The notes: generated by a model from the letters alone, not told the origin. Shown: positions 25,827 to 34,829, numbered from the stretch's first letter. The stretch is 64,000 nt of DNA from an uncultured Armatimonadota bacterium (GCA_903927025.1 CAIYLG010000002.1:212157-276156); one strand, 5' to 3'. A program made the numbers and translations.

Positions 25827-26750
25827 TTAGCTAATCTGAGCGAGGACGTCCTTCAGCGACTGTGCTGATTTGTGCAGACCTTCCCTTTCCACTTCGTTTA
25901 CAACGGGTTCGATAACTTCCAAAACTCCCTGGCGACCAACCTTGGTTGGAAGCGACAGTGAGATGTCGGAAATACCGAGCGCCCCTTTCTGCCAAGAACT
26001 GACGGGCAAAACCTTCTCAGTGTTCAGTGCAATTGCTTCCACAACTTCCTTTATTGAAACACCGACGGCTCGCCCAGCTCCTCCCTTCAGACGAATAACT
26101 TCTGCTCCCGATTTGCGAGTGAAGTCGAAAACGCCGTCAATCTCAGCCTCATAGTTCGGCAAGGAACTTAGAGGTATCCCAGAGACAGTTGCCGATGAGA
26201 GAATCGGAACCATCGAATCTCCATGCTCGCCCAGGATCAAAGCCTTCACGTCCGTTGCGTTCACCTTAAAGTGATCGGCCAGGAGCGATCGGAATCGGCA
26301 TGTGTCCAGCACGGTGCCCAGTCCGAGTACCTGTTGCTGCGGAACGATTTCCGCCTGCGCAGCAAGGTGCGTGAGGATGTCCACAGGGTTGCTGACGACC
26401 AAGATCGTTGCTCCCTCATTCAGCTTTACCGTCTTGAGATTCTCAAGGATTCCCTTGAAAAGACTTACGTTTCGATTCACCAGCTCAAGGCGAGTTTCGT
26501 CGGGACGACGTCGAAGGCCAGCCGTAACGACTACACAGTCGCTACCGTTGACAATCGAATACTCGTCAGAGCTCGTAAACGTCTGATTTGAGGTCAGCGA
26601 TGCACCGTGACGCAGATCGAGTGCTTCGCCCGCCGCCATTTCGCCATTCATATCCACGAGGGCTATTTCCCGAACGACGCCGCCAAATTGCAGTGCATAG
26701 GCTGCGTCCGAACCAACGCGACCTCCGCCACCAATGATGCTGACCTTCAT
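25827..26750 (-). CDS. mdh: Malate dehydrogenase (LDH-like type)
   Basis: NAD-dependent oxidoreductase of the lactate/malate dehydrogenase superfamily. N-terminal GGGGRVGSDAAY is the dinucleotide loop; Asp149/Arg152 (LDTCRFR) and His176 (GEHGDS) are the catalytic relay. In the specificity loop (TAGLRRRPDETR), Arg81 occupies the position that is Gln102 in lactate dehydrogenases, so malate/oxaloacetate is the predicted pair and the step is in the TCA cycle. Substrate choice is inferred from this one residue. Confidence 0.9.
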   Translation of the reverse strand: MKVSIIGGGGRVGSDAAYALQFGGVVREIALVDMNGEMAAGEALDLRHGASLTSNQTFTSSDEYSIVNGSDCVVVTAGLRRRPDETRLELVNRNVSLFKGILENLKTVKLNEGATILVVSNPVDILTHLAAQAEIVPQQQVLGLGTVLDTCRFRSLLADHFKVNATDVKALILGEHGDSMVPILSSATVSGIPLSSLPNYEAEIDGVFDFTRKSGAEVIRLKGGAGRAVGVSIKEVVEAIALNTEKVLPVSSWQKGALGISDISLSLPTKVGRQGVLEVIEPVVNEVEREGLHKSAQSLKDVLAQIS

Positions 26751-26893
26751 TACATCTCATTATGGCAGTTGTGAGGGGCCCATTTGGGCGGATTGGTGTC
26801 CCTAGAATCTATTACAGGCGAAGGGACTACACAGCATTACAGCCCGCCGCGAATGACTCGCCGCGAGCTGCAATGCCCTCTTGAGCTCGGAAA

Positions 26894-28876
26894 TCAGCCT
26901 TTTGCTTTGGGCTTCTTTGCCTTGGAAGGGGTTGTCTTCTTTGGTTGTGGATTGAGGTAGACCACGTTGACCCTATCCCCCACGACCTTGATTTTCCCAC
27001 CTTGGATATAGACCGTTGTGGGATTTTGGCTGGGACGAGTGACCCTGAACGGGATCGCCTGGGTGACCTTGCTACCCGGTTCGGTCGCATAGGCAATTTG
27101 GATATCGTCGGCAATTTTGGCATCCTCGGCATTGGTTAACACCGTGACCGCCTGCCCATTATCTGCTGCCTTGGCATCCATCTTGAGGATGACTTCCCTG
27201 TTAATGTCATCGGCGAGCTTAATTCTAAGGTCTGAATTGACTGCTTTACCTTGCAGCAACTTAATACGCTTGGCATCTCCCAGCTGGTGAACGTCCGTTA
27301 CATACAGAGTTTCATATCTCGATGCTGGTTCGCCCTTCACCAGCACTCTGTATGTCTTCTGAGCATGCTCAGTCTTCTCTGGGCTCGTCTTGGCAACTTC
27401 GACGATTCGACCTTTGATCGGTTCTGTGGTGATGGTCGTCCCCGCCTGAGCATCGACGACTTTTGCCAGATCCACGTTGCTGGTGCTTTCCACAGTGATC
27501 GTTTCAGTAGTCTCCTTCTGTTTGCCGCCCTCGGTCGTTGTCGTGGTGATCGTTTTGATTTCCTGAGTTCGCGGAAGGTCTCGGACAATTTTGTCCTCTG
27601 ACTTCACCGCTTCAGTGGTGATTGAATAAAACCGGTTTTTGCCGTCTTGCCTGGACGTCACGCTGTATGTCTCTGGCGTCTTCTTGGTCATCACAGGGTG
27701 AGCGTAGACCATGACCTTGATCTGCTTTGGCGCTGGAGATACCTTCTTCGTCTTAACGGCAGTGACCGATACCGAATGAGTTTTTGAATTCACGTGAGTG
27801 GTTAGCTCAACTGTTTCTTGTTGTTGCGGGGTCGGCGCGGCGACAACTCGAGTGCCAGCGATAACGGTGGTGCCGGCAGCGAGTAGAACGGTCATCAAGG
27901 CGAGGTGTCTGGTATTCATTTTTGTAGTGAGTCTCCGTTGTGGGTCGAGCAGGCCCTTCACCCGCTCTTCAAGCTTCCAAGGTGGCGTCATCAATCCAAT
28001 TGCTCCCGAAGGAAGGGAGCCAGGCTTCATCCCGAGCGCTACACATAGAAGCGTCTCGGCGTATTGCGGAGCTGTCGTGCTGTGCAAAGCGGCATTGTCG
28101 CAAACCTCTTCCCTCGCGCGCACTAAGTCGCGATTCAGCAAGTGAACGAGTGGGTGGGGCCAGTAACTTGCCTCAACTACCCTCTGGATAAAGCCGATAA
28201 GGGGATCCCGATTGCGAACGTGGGCGAGCTCGTGGGCAAGCACACTTCTCAGCTGAGCATCGTCCAATTGGTTCACCAGCTTTTCAGGCAAGATCACGCT
28301 TGGGCGCAATGTTCCAATTACAACCGGGCTGTGCAATCGCTTTAAATAGCGAACCGGCACCGCAGGGAGTCCGTCAATTTGAGTAAGTTCATCCATCACC
28401 GAGGCGACTTTCTCACTTTCCACTGTGTAGGATGCCCGGCGCAGGCGATTCACTTTGGTGGCGGTTCGAATGAGGCGAAGCAGCAGGACCCCAGTTCCCA
28501 AAATCCACACTAAAAGCGTGGCGCTGGCTGCAGACCGAGCACGCTCGATCGACCAGAACGGCTGAGCCGGAACTTGGCGAGCCGCGACTTCCATGCGCGG
28601 AAGCGATTCTGAACCGGGCAGGGCCGCGGTCTCGTGGTCCAACTGAATCTGGAAGGTTCGCCAACCTGCCCTCTGAAGAGCCATCGTGGAGATAGGTGCC
28701 AGTAGGACGCAGAAGAGAGCGCAGACGCAAACTCCATGTCGGAGCGCCGGATTCTTGCGAGCGAACGCCCTCGCAAACAGCAAGGCGGCTAACGTGACCG
28801 AAGAGACCTCAAGCAAGACACGAATGGCGAACGAGGCAACCTCGTCTCCGGGGTAGAGCTGCTGCAGAACGGTCAT
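26894..28876 (-). CDS. BlaR1/MecR1-like M56 membrane peptidase
   Basis: Integral membrane metalloprotease that senses an envelope signal and inactivates its BlaI-type repressor. Three or four N-terminal membrane segments surround the zinc motif HELAHVRNRDP (HELAH 215-219); a further membrane segment is near 335-358. The C-terminal ~300 residues form an extracytoplasmic domain rich in T/V/K strands (VELTTHVNSKTHSVSVTAVKTKK, ITTTTTEGGKQKETTETI). This is not the penicillin-binding sensor of BlaR1, as no SxxK/SDN/KTG set is seen, so its ligand is probably not a beta-lactam. It overlaps the repressor gene by ATGA. Confidence 0.9.
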   Translation of the reverse strand: MTVLQQLYPGDEVASFAIRVLLEVSSVTLAALLFARAFARKNPALRHGVCVCALFCVLLAPISTMALQRAGWRTFQIQLDHETAALPGSESLPRMEVAARQVPAQPFWSIERARSAASATLLVWILGTGVLLLRLIRTATKVNRLRRASYTVESEKVASVMDELTQIDGLPAVPVRYLKRLHSPVVIGTLRPSVILPEKLVNQLDDAQLRSVLAHELAHVRNRDPLIGFIQRVVEASYWPHPLVHLLNRDLVRAREEVCDNAALHSTTAPQYAETLLCVALGMKPGSLPSGAIGLMTPPWKLEERVKGLLDPQRRLTTKMNTRHLALMTVLLAAGTTVIAGTRVVAAPTPQQQETVELTTHVNSKTHSVSVTAVKTKKVSPAPKQIKVMVYAHPVMTKKTPETYSVTSRQDGKNRFYSITTEAVKSEDKIVRDLPRTQEIKTITTTTTEGGKQKETTETITVESTSNVDLAKVVDAQAGTTITTEPIKGRIVEVAKTSPEKTEHAQKTYRVLVKGEPASRYETLYVTDVHQLGDAKRIKLLQGKAVNSDLRIKLADDINREVILKMDAKAADNGQAVTVLTNAEDAKIADDIQIAYATEPGSKVTQAIPFRVTRPSQNPTTVYIQGGKIKVVGDRVNVVYLNPQPKKTTPSKAKKPKAKG

Positions 28877-29265
28877 TTCTGCCCCGCTTGCGCCCGATCG
28901 ATGAGGGCACGGATTCGTTGGGCCTCATCGGCGTCTAAATCTTGACCATCGAGTAGGGCCATTACGAGCCCCTCTGCGGAGCCGTTGAATGCGGTCTCCA
29001 CCAGTCGATTGACCACATGGGTCATCGTCTTCTCTCTCGGAACCGCGGCTCGGTAGTGGAAGATCTTCCCTTCCGCTCGATACACAAGCCAACCTTTGTC
29101 GACTAAGCGCGAAAGAAGCGTTTGGATGGTGTTGCGAGCGATGGACCGCTTCGAATGAAGTTCCAGCCAGATCTCGCCCAGCGTCGTGTCTGGGCGGTCC
29201 CAGACGATATTCATGATTTCCATCTGAGCCTCAGAGAGGCTCGGCATGTCTTGGGGGTCGCTCAT
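28873..29265 (-). CDS. BlaI/MecI-family repressor
   Basis: Winged-helix repressor. N-terminal LSEAQMEIMNIVWDRPDTTLGEIW and RNTIQTLLSRLVDKGWLVYRAEGK match the BlaI/CopY fold. The C-terminal half is the dimerisation/cleavage region. Directly upstream are two matching operator sites, one ending 4 bases from the start codon, so autoregulation is very likely. The M56 protease encoded next would cleave it to relieve repression. Confidence 0.94.
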   Translation of the reverse strand: MSDPQDMPSLSEAQMEIMNIVWDRPDTTLGEIWLELHSKRSIARNTIQTLLSRLVDKGWLVYRAEGKIFHYRAAVPREKTMTHVVNRLVETAFNGSAEGLVMALLDGQDLDADEAQRIRALIDRAQAGQK

Positions 29266-29268
29266 TCT

Positions 29269-29312
29269 TACACCTACAGTTGTAGGTGTATTCTATACCA
29301 ACAACTGTAGGT
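29269..29312. promoter_or_regulatory. Two BlaI-type operators
   Basis: 29269-29290 is a perfect palindrome with 10-base arms (TACACCTACA-GT-TGTAGGTGTA), containing the TACAnnTGTA core known for BlaI/MecI. The 12-mer ACAACTGTAGGT at 29301-29312 is the exact reverse complement of ACCTACAGTTGT inside the first site, forming a second operator half. Centre spacing is about three helical turns, allowing cooperative binding. A TATAGA/GAATAC promoter element lies between them. Confidence 0.8.
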
Positions 29313-29348
29313 ATGCCAACAAGAATCTTGAGAATTTAATGCGGAATA

Positions 29349-30683
29349 TTATCCGCCGCCCTTTGACTTCTTATCCTTGTCCTGCTCTTTCTGGCGCTCT
29401 TGCTCGCGCTGTCGTTCCTGCTCACGCTGTCTCTCTTGTTCGCGCTGGCGTTCTTGCTCTCTTTGTCGTTCCTGTTCGCGCTGGCGCTCTTGTTCTCGTT
29501 GGCGCTCCTGCTCTCGTTGCCTTTCTTGCTCACGCTGACGTTCTTGTTCTCGTTGCTTTTCCTGTTCGCGCTGACGCTGCTGGTCTCGTTGCCTTTCCTG
29601 CTCGCGCTGTCGTTCCTGCTCGCGCTGCTTCTCTTGATTTCGCTGCTGTTCCTGATCCCTTTGCTTTTGCTTGTCCGGCTCAGTGCTCTTCTGAGAATCT
29701 TTTTTGTCTCCGGTCGGATCTTTGGAAACGGGGTGACCACCCGACTCTGATCGGGCGTGATTCACTGCTTGAACAGTTGTTGAATCCGATTCCGTGGAAG
29801 ATCGGCTCGAGTTTGAGGCAACCCGAATTGACAGTCCCGGCGGTTTGATAAACCTTGAGACAGTGCCAACGGTGATGATCCTTTCTTGTTGCTGGTCAAG
29901 GTTCTCTTCTTGTCGAGTCCGCAAACCAGCCTTCCTTTGAAGCTCCACGCTGATTTTTGCAAGGTTTCGATCCACGTCCGAAACAATCGGCGGTCGACCG
30001 TAATTCCAGGTTCTCTTGTTGGCAATAATCGTTGTGCGAACCGGTCCCGTCACGGTGACAACGTTCTTGTTGAATGACAGCACGCCAAACGGAGGCGAAC
30101 CGGCGTGCACCCAATTCAAATGGCGGATGTGCAGCATCTGCCGGTACTTGACAATGGTGTAGACCCGGCCGTAGACCCAGCCAAATGGACACGGAGCGAC
30201 ATCGGCTTCATAAGGGAGACAAAACGAAGCATCCACAGGATCACCGTCTTCGTTGAAGTCGAATGAAATGACCTGATAGGCACCATCCTGATCAACCTCG
30301 AATTCTGGGTGGTCCGCCCGGAGGTAGTCGCACTCGGCGTAGTACTTGTTGAGTCCGTCATCGCGCTTTTCCGCGGCTACTTCGATGTCCTGCTCAAGGT
30401 TCTGCTGAACTGCATCACGGTCAATGCGATGAATTTTGCCGCTATCCGCCTTTTCTTCTTTGCGGATGGACTTCATGTCGGCATCGTACTGAGCCTGAGC
30501 GGCATCCACAGCCGCTGCAAAATCTTCTTCCAGCCCCTGCCTTTGATCACTATAGGGATCCGGCCAGTTGTCGAGCATATAAATATGCCGAAGCCCGACC
30601 AAATAGTATTGAGTCGATGCCGATGCCTTGGCGGTCAAAGACACGCACAAGGCCGTAAGAAGGACTGCCAGACCAAGTTTCAC
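29349..30683 (-). CDS. Secreted protein with (REQERQ)n tail, YYLVGLRH family
   Basis: Not recognised as a named family. The signal peptide (MKLGLAVLLTALCVSLTAKASA) is followed by QYYLVGLRHIY, an Asp/Glu-rich helical segment with HRIDRDAVQQNLEQDIEVAAEKRD, then EFEVDQDGAYQVISFD and a Cys/aromatic block (APCPFGWVYGRVY). Residues about 340-435 are a charged Gln/Arg/Glu repeat (REQERQ units), expected to form a long single helix or coiled coil. It starts with GTG. It is a tandem paralog of the next upstream gene: the first ~230 residues correspond block by block, the tails do not. The coded region of the repeat is ordinary on this strand; antisense ORFs are shadows. Confidence 0.78.
   Translation of the reverse strand: MKLGLAVLLTALCVSLTAKASASTQYYLVGLRHIYMLDNWPDPYSDQRQGLEEDFAAAVDAAQAQYDADMKSIRKEEKADSGKIHRIDRDAVQQNLEQDIEVAAEKRDDGLNKYYAECDYLRADHPEFEVDQDGAYQVISFDFNEDGDPVDASFCLPYEADVAPCPFGWVYGRVYTIVKYRQMLHIRHLNWVHAGSPPFGVLSFNKNVVTVTGPVRTTIIANKRTWNYGRPPIVSDVDRNLAKISVELQRKAGLRTRQEENLDQQQERIITVGTVSRFIKPPGLSIRVASNSSRSSTESDSTTVQAVNHARSESGGHPVSKDPTGDKKDSQKSTEPDKQKQRDQEQQRNQEKQREQERQREQERQRDQQRQREQEKQREQERQREQERQREQERQREQERQREQERQREQERQREQERQREQERQREQERQKEQDKDKKSKGGG
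29385..29655 (-). repeat. 18-bp coding repeat (REQERQ)
   Basis: Tandem copies of an approximately 18-base unit encoding REQERQ with synonymous variation between copies. It lies wholly inside the 3' part of the gene. Confidence 0.85.
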
Positions 30684-30837
30684 GCGATGCTCCAGTGCAT
30701 AGATTTCCTGATGAAAATGGATGTTCGAGGCTAAGGCATTTGTTTAGCGAGATCGCTTAAGATGCAGCGTTCATTCTAAACGAAATAGCTGTGAGCTCCA
30801 AGCACAATCTCATGGTCGAAGCTCACAGGACCTCGTG

Positions 30838-32226
30838 TTAGTTTCCGCCGGGCTTCTTTGGGTTCCCGGAAGTCCCAGAACTGGTTGACCCAGAAGATTT
30901 GGATCCCGAGGTTGAAGAGCCGGACCCGCTACCGGTTTTCGTGGATGACCCGGTTCCGGATGTGGAGTGACCATACCGCGAGCCAGTCGAGCCTGTTGTA
31001 CTGCTCGATGAACCAGTCTTGCTTGTGGTGGAGGAGCCTCCAGTTGTTCGGCTATATCTTCCAGTCGAACTTCCAGTCGAAGAAGTTGAACTGCCTGAGC
31101 TGGTCCCGGTTGATCCAGTGGATCGGCTGTATCGACTCGTGCCCGTCGTTGCCCCGCCGGGCGTGGAGCCTGTTGAACCGGATCGGCTGTATCCGCTCGA
31201 AGAAGTTCCGCCGACTGTTGAGCCACCGTTGGTTCTGCTGTATCGAGACGTGCCGGTGCGCGTGGTACCTGTTCCACCGGGAGTTGCCGTGTGGCTGTAG
31301 GAGGACGTGGAGTTGGATCCACCTCCGATTCCACCCGGAATGCGATGGCTGTAAGGAGAAAGCCCTGGTGCCACGATGGCTCCGGTTCGGGTCACTGGAG
31401 GTGCGAGTGGTGCCCGAAGCTTAACGCCACCTGCCGACTGAGAAATGTTGCGAGCGCGATCATAGTAGTGAGACCGCTCCTGCGTGTCGCGATGAGCATA
31501 AAGCTCTCTGCGCTGTCTTTCCGTGATGTGAGGAGGGTAGCCGCCAACCCATCGGTCCCGTGTACAGATCACCTCGGTCCGAATTGGGGCGTCGATGACA
31601 AAGATGACTCCGCCGTAATACATCGGTTCGTAAACCGGACAGCCAATGGTGATCCACGTCGAGTGCCAGATTCCAATCTGGACTCCCCACGTGTTGTAGG
31701 CATAGGGGCGCCCCCAATACCAGCCGTAGGGACATGGCTCAACGTAGGCAGGATAGGGCCGATAGTAAACAACGTTCACATATTCGCCAGACGGTGCTGT
31801 ATCGATGCCAATAACCTTGTAGGGTCCATCCTGATCGACTTTAAATTCTGAGTGGAAGCGTCGAACATCATCGACCTGGGGATACAGGCTGCCCAAGTCT
31901 GCGTCACGCTTCTCGGCGGCGTCCGCAATCCCCTTCTCAAGATTCTCCTGCACGGCGTCCCGGTCTACTTGGTGAATGTTTCCACCATCTTTCGCCTCTT
32001 CATCGTGAATAGAAGCCATGTCCGCGTCGTACTGCTTCTGAGATTGAGCCACCGCTCCAGAGTAGTCCTCTTCAATGGCCTGGCGATCAAGTTCGTGCGT
32101 ATCCGGGAACACTGGAACCGAGTACACGTGCCTCAGTCCGACCAGATAGTAGACGCGATCTGCGCTGGCCACGGCGCTAAGGCCAAGTGCAGCCAAGCAG
32201 AGAAGCGGAAGAAGTCGAGTTTTCAT
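30838..32226 (-). CDS. Secreted protein with Ser/Gly/Thr-rich SRYSR tail, YYLVGLRH family
   Basis: Not recognised as a named family. The signal peptide (MKTRLLPLLCLAALGLSAVASA) precedes YYLVGLRHVYSVPVFPDTH, a helical segment HQVDRDAVQENLEKGIADAAEKRD, EFKVDQDGPYKVIGID and PCPYGWYWGRPYAYNTW. From about residue 285 the chain becomes Ser/Gly/Thr-rich with spaced SRYSR/SGYSR/GRYSR motifs, resembling surface or matrix tails. A ribosome-binding AGGA precedes the ATG. Paralogous to the next gene downstream. Confidence 0.78.
   Translation of the reverse strand: MKTRLLPLLCLAALGLSAVASADRVYYLVGLRHVYSVPVFPDTHELDRQAIEEDYSGAVAQSQKQYDADMASIHDEEAKDGGNIHQVDRDAVQENLEKGIADAAEKRDADLGSLYPQVDDVRRFHSEFKVDQDGPYKVIGIDTAPSGEYVNVVYYRPYPAYVEPCPYGWYWGRPYAYNTWGVQIGIWHSTWITIGCPVYEPMYYGGVIFVIDAPIRTEVICTRDRWVGGYPPHITERQRRELYAHRDTQERSHYYDRARNISQSAGGVKLRAPLAPPVTRTGAIVAPGLSPYSHRIPGGIGGGSNSTSSYSHTATPGGTGTTRTGTSRYSRTNGGSTVGGTSSSGYSRSGSTGSTPGGATTGTSRYSRSTGSTGTSSGSSTSSTGSSTGRYSRTTGGSSTTSKTGSSSSTTGSTGSRYGHSTSGTGSSTKTGSGSGSSTSGSKSSGSTSSGTSGNPKKPGGN
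30850..31330 (-). repeat. Low-complexity region with spaced SRYSR motifs
   Basis: Codes for a Ser/Thr/Gly tail in which (S/G)(R/G)YSR recurs at irregular intervals of roughly 15-35 residues. Codon choice varies between copies. Confidence 0.7.
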
Positions 32227-32404
32227 GAGTGAATTCCTGAGGTGATCGGTCGCACACCCTCACGGTAGCTATCTATCATCCTAGCAAACGTAAAGATCTG
32301 TACGCTATTAATGGTCACAACTTACGCCCAATTCGTTGCGATCAGGGTGGGAAAGTGCTGAGACTTTGCATATTGCAAGCTTTCCGGAGACTGCGACGGG
32401 CAGC

Positions 32405-33520
32405 TCATTCGGCACCTCGCATTGAGTCGACAGCCATCCATCCCACCAGACCACCGATGTAGATCAGATTGCCGCCCCACAGCAGGGTTTGGCTTGGGAT
32501 CAAAACCTTTGAGGGAAGGCACGCCGCAGCCATAAACAGAGTTGCAGCACCAACACCCATCATCAATCTTGTGGTGGAGTAGTTGAATGCCCTCAAACCG
32601 ATCGCGATCATCACATACAACAACGCGGACACCCAAAAATTCACGACCGCAACAAGTCCAAGAATGGCGGTTGGGCTGGAGCGGCCCGTGGCACTGCTAG
32701 CGATGAGGCCAAACCGATCCAACAGATTTCCTACTGCGAGAGAAGCACCTAGGCAGACTCCAGAAAGGAACAGCATGAAGATAAGTCCCAGCGTCCAACT
32801 GGAAACCATTGGCAAGCCAACAATGCCGATGTGTTCTGGGCTGAACATGACCACAAGCCCACAGCCAACGACAAAAGCGGCTCCAATCGTGGGAGCTTTG
32901 TAATTCTGCTCAACCGCCTCAATCTTGTATGTCCCGTTTTTGGTCACCACTCGACTGCTGCTCAGCAACTGTTCGTACCGTCGCTGATAGACAGGGTTGG
33001 ATGGGTCCATCTGTGCCGCGTAGGCATACATCTTGCCCGCTTCATTCATGTATCCCCTCGCTCGGAGGATGTCTGCGATCACAGCGTAGGGTATTGCCTG
33101 CCGCGGGTCTACCTGCAGAATCGCGTGAGCAAGCTTCTCCGCTTCGCTGTGGCGCCCGCTTCCGTAGAGAGACTGAAGCCTCAGAACCTCTTCTGCAACG
33201 GTGGCTCCAGACGGAGTCGTCTTTCTTTCTTCCTGTTTTCGCTGGGCGTCTATTTTTCGCTTTTCTTCAGCGGCACGCTTCTCAGCGTCTTCACGAAGCC
33301 GCCGGGCGATGAGTTCAAGCTTTGCATCGTACAGGCGTCGCTGTTCAGGGTCGGCAAGGACCTCATTGGCCTCTCGAATCCTCAAGAAAATCGCCTTCGA
33401 ACGAGGATCCTTCGATCTGTCAGGGTGGTGCAGAAGCACCAGTTTTCGGTAGGCGGACTTGATCTCCGACTTCGTGGCATCTGGCTTGATCCCGAGGTCG
33501 TCGTAGTAGGTGTTCGCCAT
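32405..33520 (-). CDS. Membrane protein with J domain and TPR-like region
   Basis: Co-chaperone-like protein. An N-terminal J domain (about 3-65) carries the HPD tripeptide (32-34, LLHHPDRS) needed to stimulate Hsp70. A charged helix follows (EKRAAEEKRKIDAQRKQEERK), then two TPR-like repeats (LYGSGRHSEAEKLAHAIL and RGYMNEAGKMYAYAAQMDPSNPV). The C-terminal half has about five or six membrane helices. It would recruit DnaK to the membrane. It starts 7 bases after a GspF-like gene, so a role in assembling that secretion or pilus machinery is plausible. Confidence 0.85.
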   Translation of the reverse strand: MANTYYDDLGIKPDATKSEIKSAYRKLVLLHHPDRSKDPRSKAIFLRIREANEVLADPEQRRLYDAKLELIARRLREDAEKRAAEEKRKIDAQRKQEERKTTPSGATVAEEVLRLQSLYGSGRHSEAEKLAHAILQVDPRQAIPYAVIADILRARGYMNEAGKMYAYAAQMDPSNPVYQRRYEQLLSSSRVVTKNGTYKIEAVEQNYKAPTIGAAFVVGCGLVVMFSPEHIGIVGLPMVSSWTLGLIFMLFLSGVCLGASLAVGNLLDRFGLIASSATGRSSPTAILGLVAVVNFWVSALLYVMIAIGLRAFNYSTTRLMMGVGAATLFMAAACLPSKVLIPSQTLLWGGNLIYIGGLVGWMAVDSMRGAE

Positions 33521-33527
33521 CGCTCGC

Positions 33528-34829
33528 TTACCCTTCTGGCTTCACGCTCTGGCCATAGCCGGTCCAGAAATTGATGATGATCAGGCCGATGTAGATGCAA
33601 ACCAACAGGGTGATACAGAGTCCCACGATTTTGGCGAGTTGGATCGCCTTCGTCTCCGCCTCATCCTCGTAGAAGTCGGCCATTTTGTCGACCATCTTGT
33701 CAAGGTTGCCGGTGTGTTCTCCGGTGGCGACCATGTTCATCACGATGGGGGAGAAGGCACCCGTCGCCTGAAGGGTGTCGGTAATTCCTGCGCCAGATTC
33801 GAGTTCTTTAGCTGCCGGGCTCATCAGCGAGCGCAGCCACTCATTACCGCATGCATCGCTTGCCAGCTGCACTGTTCGGGTCATCGGTACGCCGCCGCGG
33901 TGGAGGGCACCGACCGCACGTCCGAACTTGGCCATCGCGAGCTGCCGCATGATGCCGCCAAGGTACGGCGTGTTGGAAATCACGGCATCATAGTTGTACT
34001 TGACCCTCGAATTCGCCAGCCCGACTCGGCTGAACAGAAACCAGGCTACAAGGATCGGCGTCAGCACAATCCAGGTTGCAGGCGTCGTCAAAGGAGACCA
34101 AAGACGGAAGCTTCCGTGAAGCGACGCGAGGATATAGTTTGCCGCGATGATGATCACGACGGAAGCTCCGAGTTCAAGCTTTGGGTAAAAGGTGACGCGC
34201 TTATAGAGGTTTCGAAGGGCAACTTCCCTCTCGATGTAGTCTGCCACCTGCGCGAGAGCCTTATCGAGAAAGCCACCCTCCTCGCCCGCCCTAACCAGAC
34301 TCAGGATGACGGGAGGAAACACCTCGGGATATCGCTGCATTCCTGCCGACATGGGCCGACCCGCTTCAACGTGGCCCTTCAGCTCCACCACAATCTCTTT
34401 GAACTTAGCGTCGCGAGTCTGTCCGCCAAGCGTCTCCAAGGATTGGACAAACGGAACGCCGGCATCCAGCATGGTGGCCAATTGACGGAAGAAGAATTGA
34501 AGGACGGTGAGAGGAACCTTACCAACCAGCGGTCCAACAACACTGGTGGCCATGTAGGATCGCTGTTCGATGGGTGGTCCACCCACTGCTGAGCCGGGTG
34601 GGACAGCAGACGGCTCGGTGTTGGAAGTTTCATTCCCAGATTGCTTTTTAGCCGGTGCGGGAGCCATTCCTGCGAGTGGATCACCGAGTCCGGAAGCCAG
34701 CCCGATGTGAGAAACTTTCAGCCCCTTACCGCTGAGATCCTGCACGGCATGATCTAGCGATGCGCCGAATACCACTCCCGTCACATTTTTGCCATCGGCA
34801 GACAGAGCCTGGTATTCAAAGGTTGGCAT
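33528..34829 (-). CDS. Type II secretion/pilus inner-membrane platform protein (GspF/PilC family), copy 2
   Basis: Polytopic inner-membrane platform of type II secretion or type IV pili. The N-terminal strand domain begins PTFEYQALSADGKNVTGVV. Two T2SSF domains follow, with FFRQLATMLDAGVPFVQSLETL, EEGGFLDKALAQVADYIERE and VATGEHTGNLDKMVDKMADFYEDE. Three hydrophobic segments are visible, in the expected places. An unusual Pro/Ala/Ser linker (about 60-110) separates the first domain. No GspE/PilB ATPase or prepilin gene is adjacent. Confidence 0.9.
   Translation of the reverse strand: MPTFEYQALSADGKNVTGVVFGASLDHAVQDLSGKGLKVSHIGLASGLGDPLAGMAPAPAKKQSGNETSNTEPSAVPPGSAVGGPPIEQRSYMATSVVGPLVGKVPLTVLQFFFRQLATMLDAGVPFVQSLETLGGQTRDAKFKEIVVELKGHVEAGRPMSAGMQRYPEVFPPVILSLVRAGEEGGFLDKALAQVADYIEREVALRNLYKRVTFYPKLELGASVVIIIAANYILASLHGSFRLWSPLTTPATWIVLTPILVAWFLFSRVGLANSRVKYNYDAVISNTPYLGGIMRQLAMAKFGRAVGALHRGGVPMTRTVQLASDACGNEWLRSLMSPAAKELESGAGITDTLQATGAFSPIVMNMVATGEHTGNLDKMVDKMADFYEDEAETKAIQLAKIVGLCITLLVCIYIGLIIINFWTGYGQSVKPEG

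Noticed and set aside
25680-25868. 62-aa plus-strand ORF
   Set aside because: Overlaps the mdh terminator hairpin and the mdh 3' end; no coding pattern.
29385-29655. Direct repeat looking like a CRISPR array
   Set aside because: Units are 18 bp in tandem without spacers and are in frame with a protein.
29336-29740. 134-aa Ser/Asn/Lys minus-strand ORF
   Set aside because: Second frame of the same repeat; no start context, and the signal-peptide frame explains the locus.
29400-29750. 116-aa hydrophobic repeat ORF (LSFLLTLS type) on the plus strand
   Set aside because: It is the antisense shadow of the REQERQ coding repeat; Gln/Glu/Arg codons read backwards give Leu/Ser/Phe. No ribosome site.
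29246-29848. 200-aa Ala/Val-rich plus-strand ORF
   Set aside because: Antisense to the repeat gene and across the BlaI operator region; composition is driven by the repeat.
30810-31334. 174-aa Arg/Pro/Ala-rich minus-strand ORF
   Set aside because: Shadow frame of the Ser/Gly/Thr-rich tail; lacks any start signal.
33510-34592. 360-aa plus-strand ORF
   Set aside because: Antisense to the GspF-like gene; His/Arg-rich composition is typical of a reverse-strand shadow.
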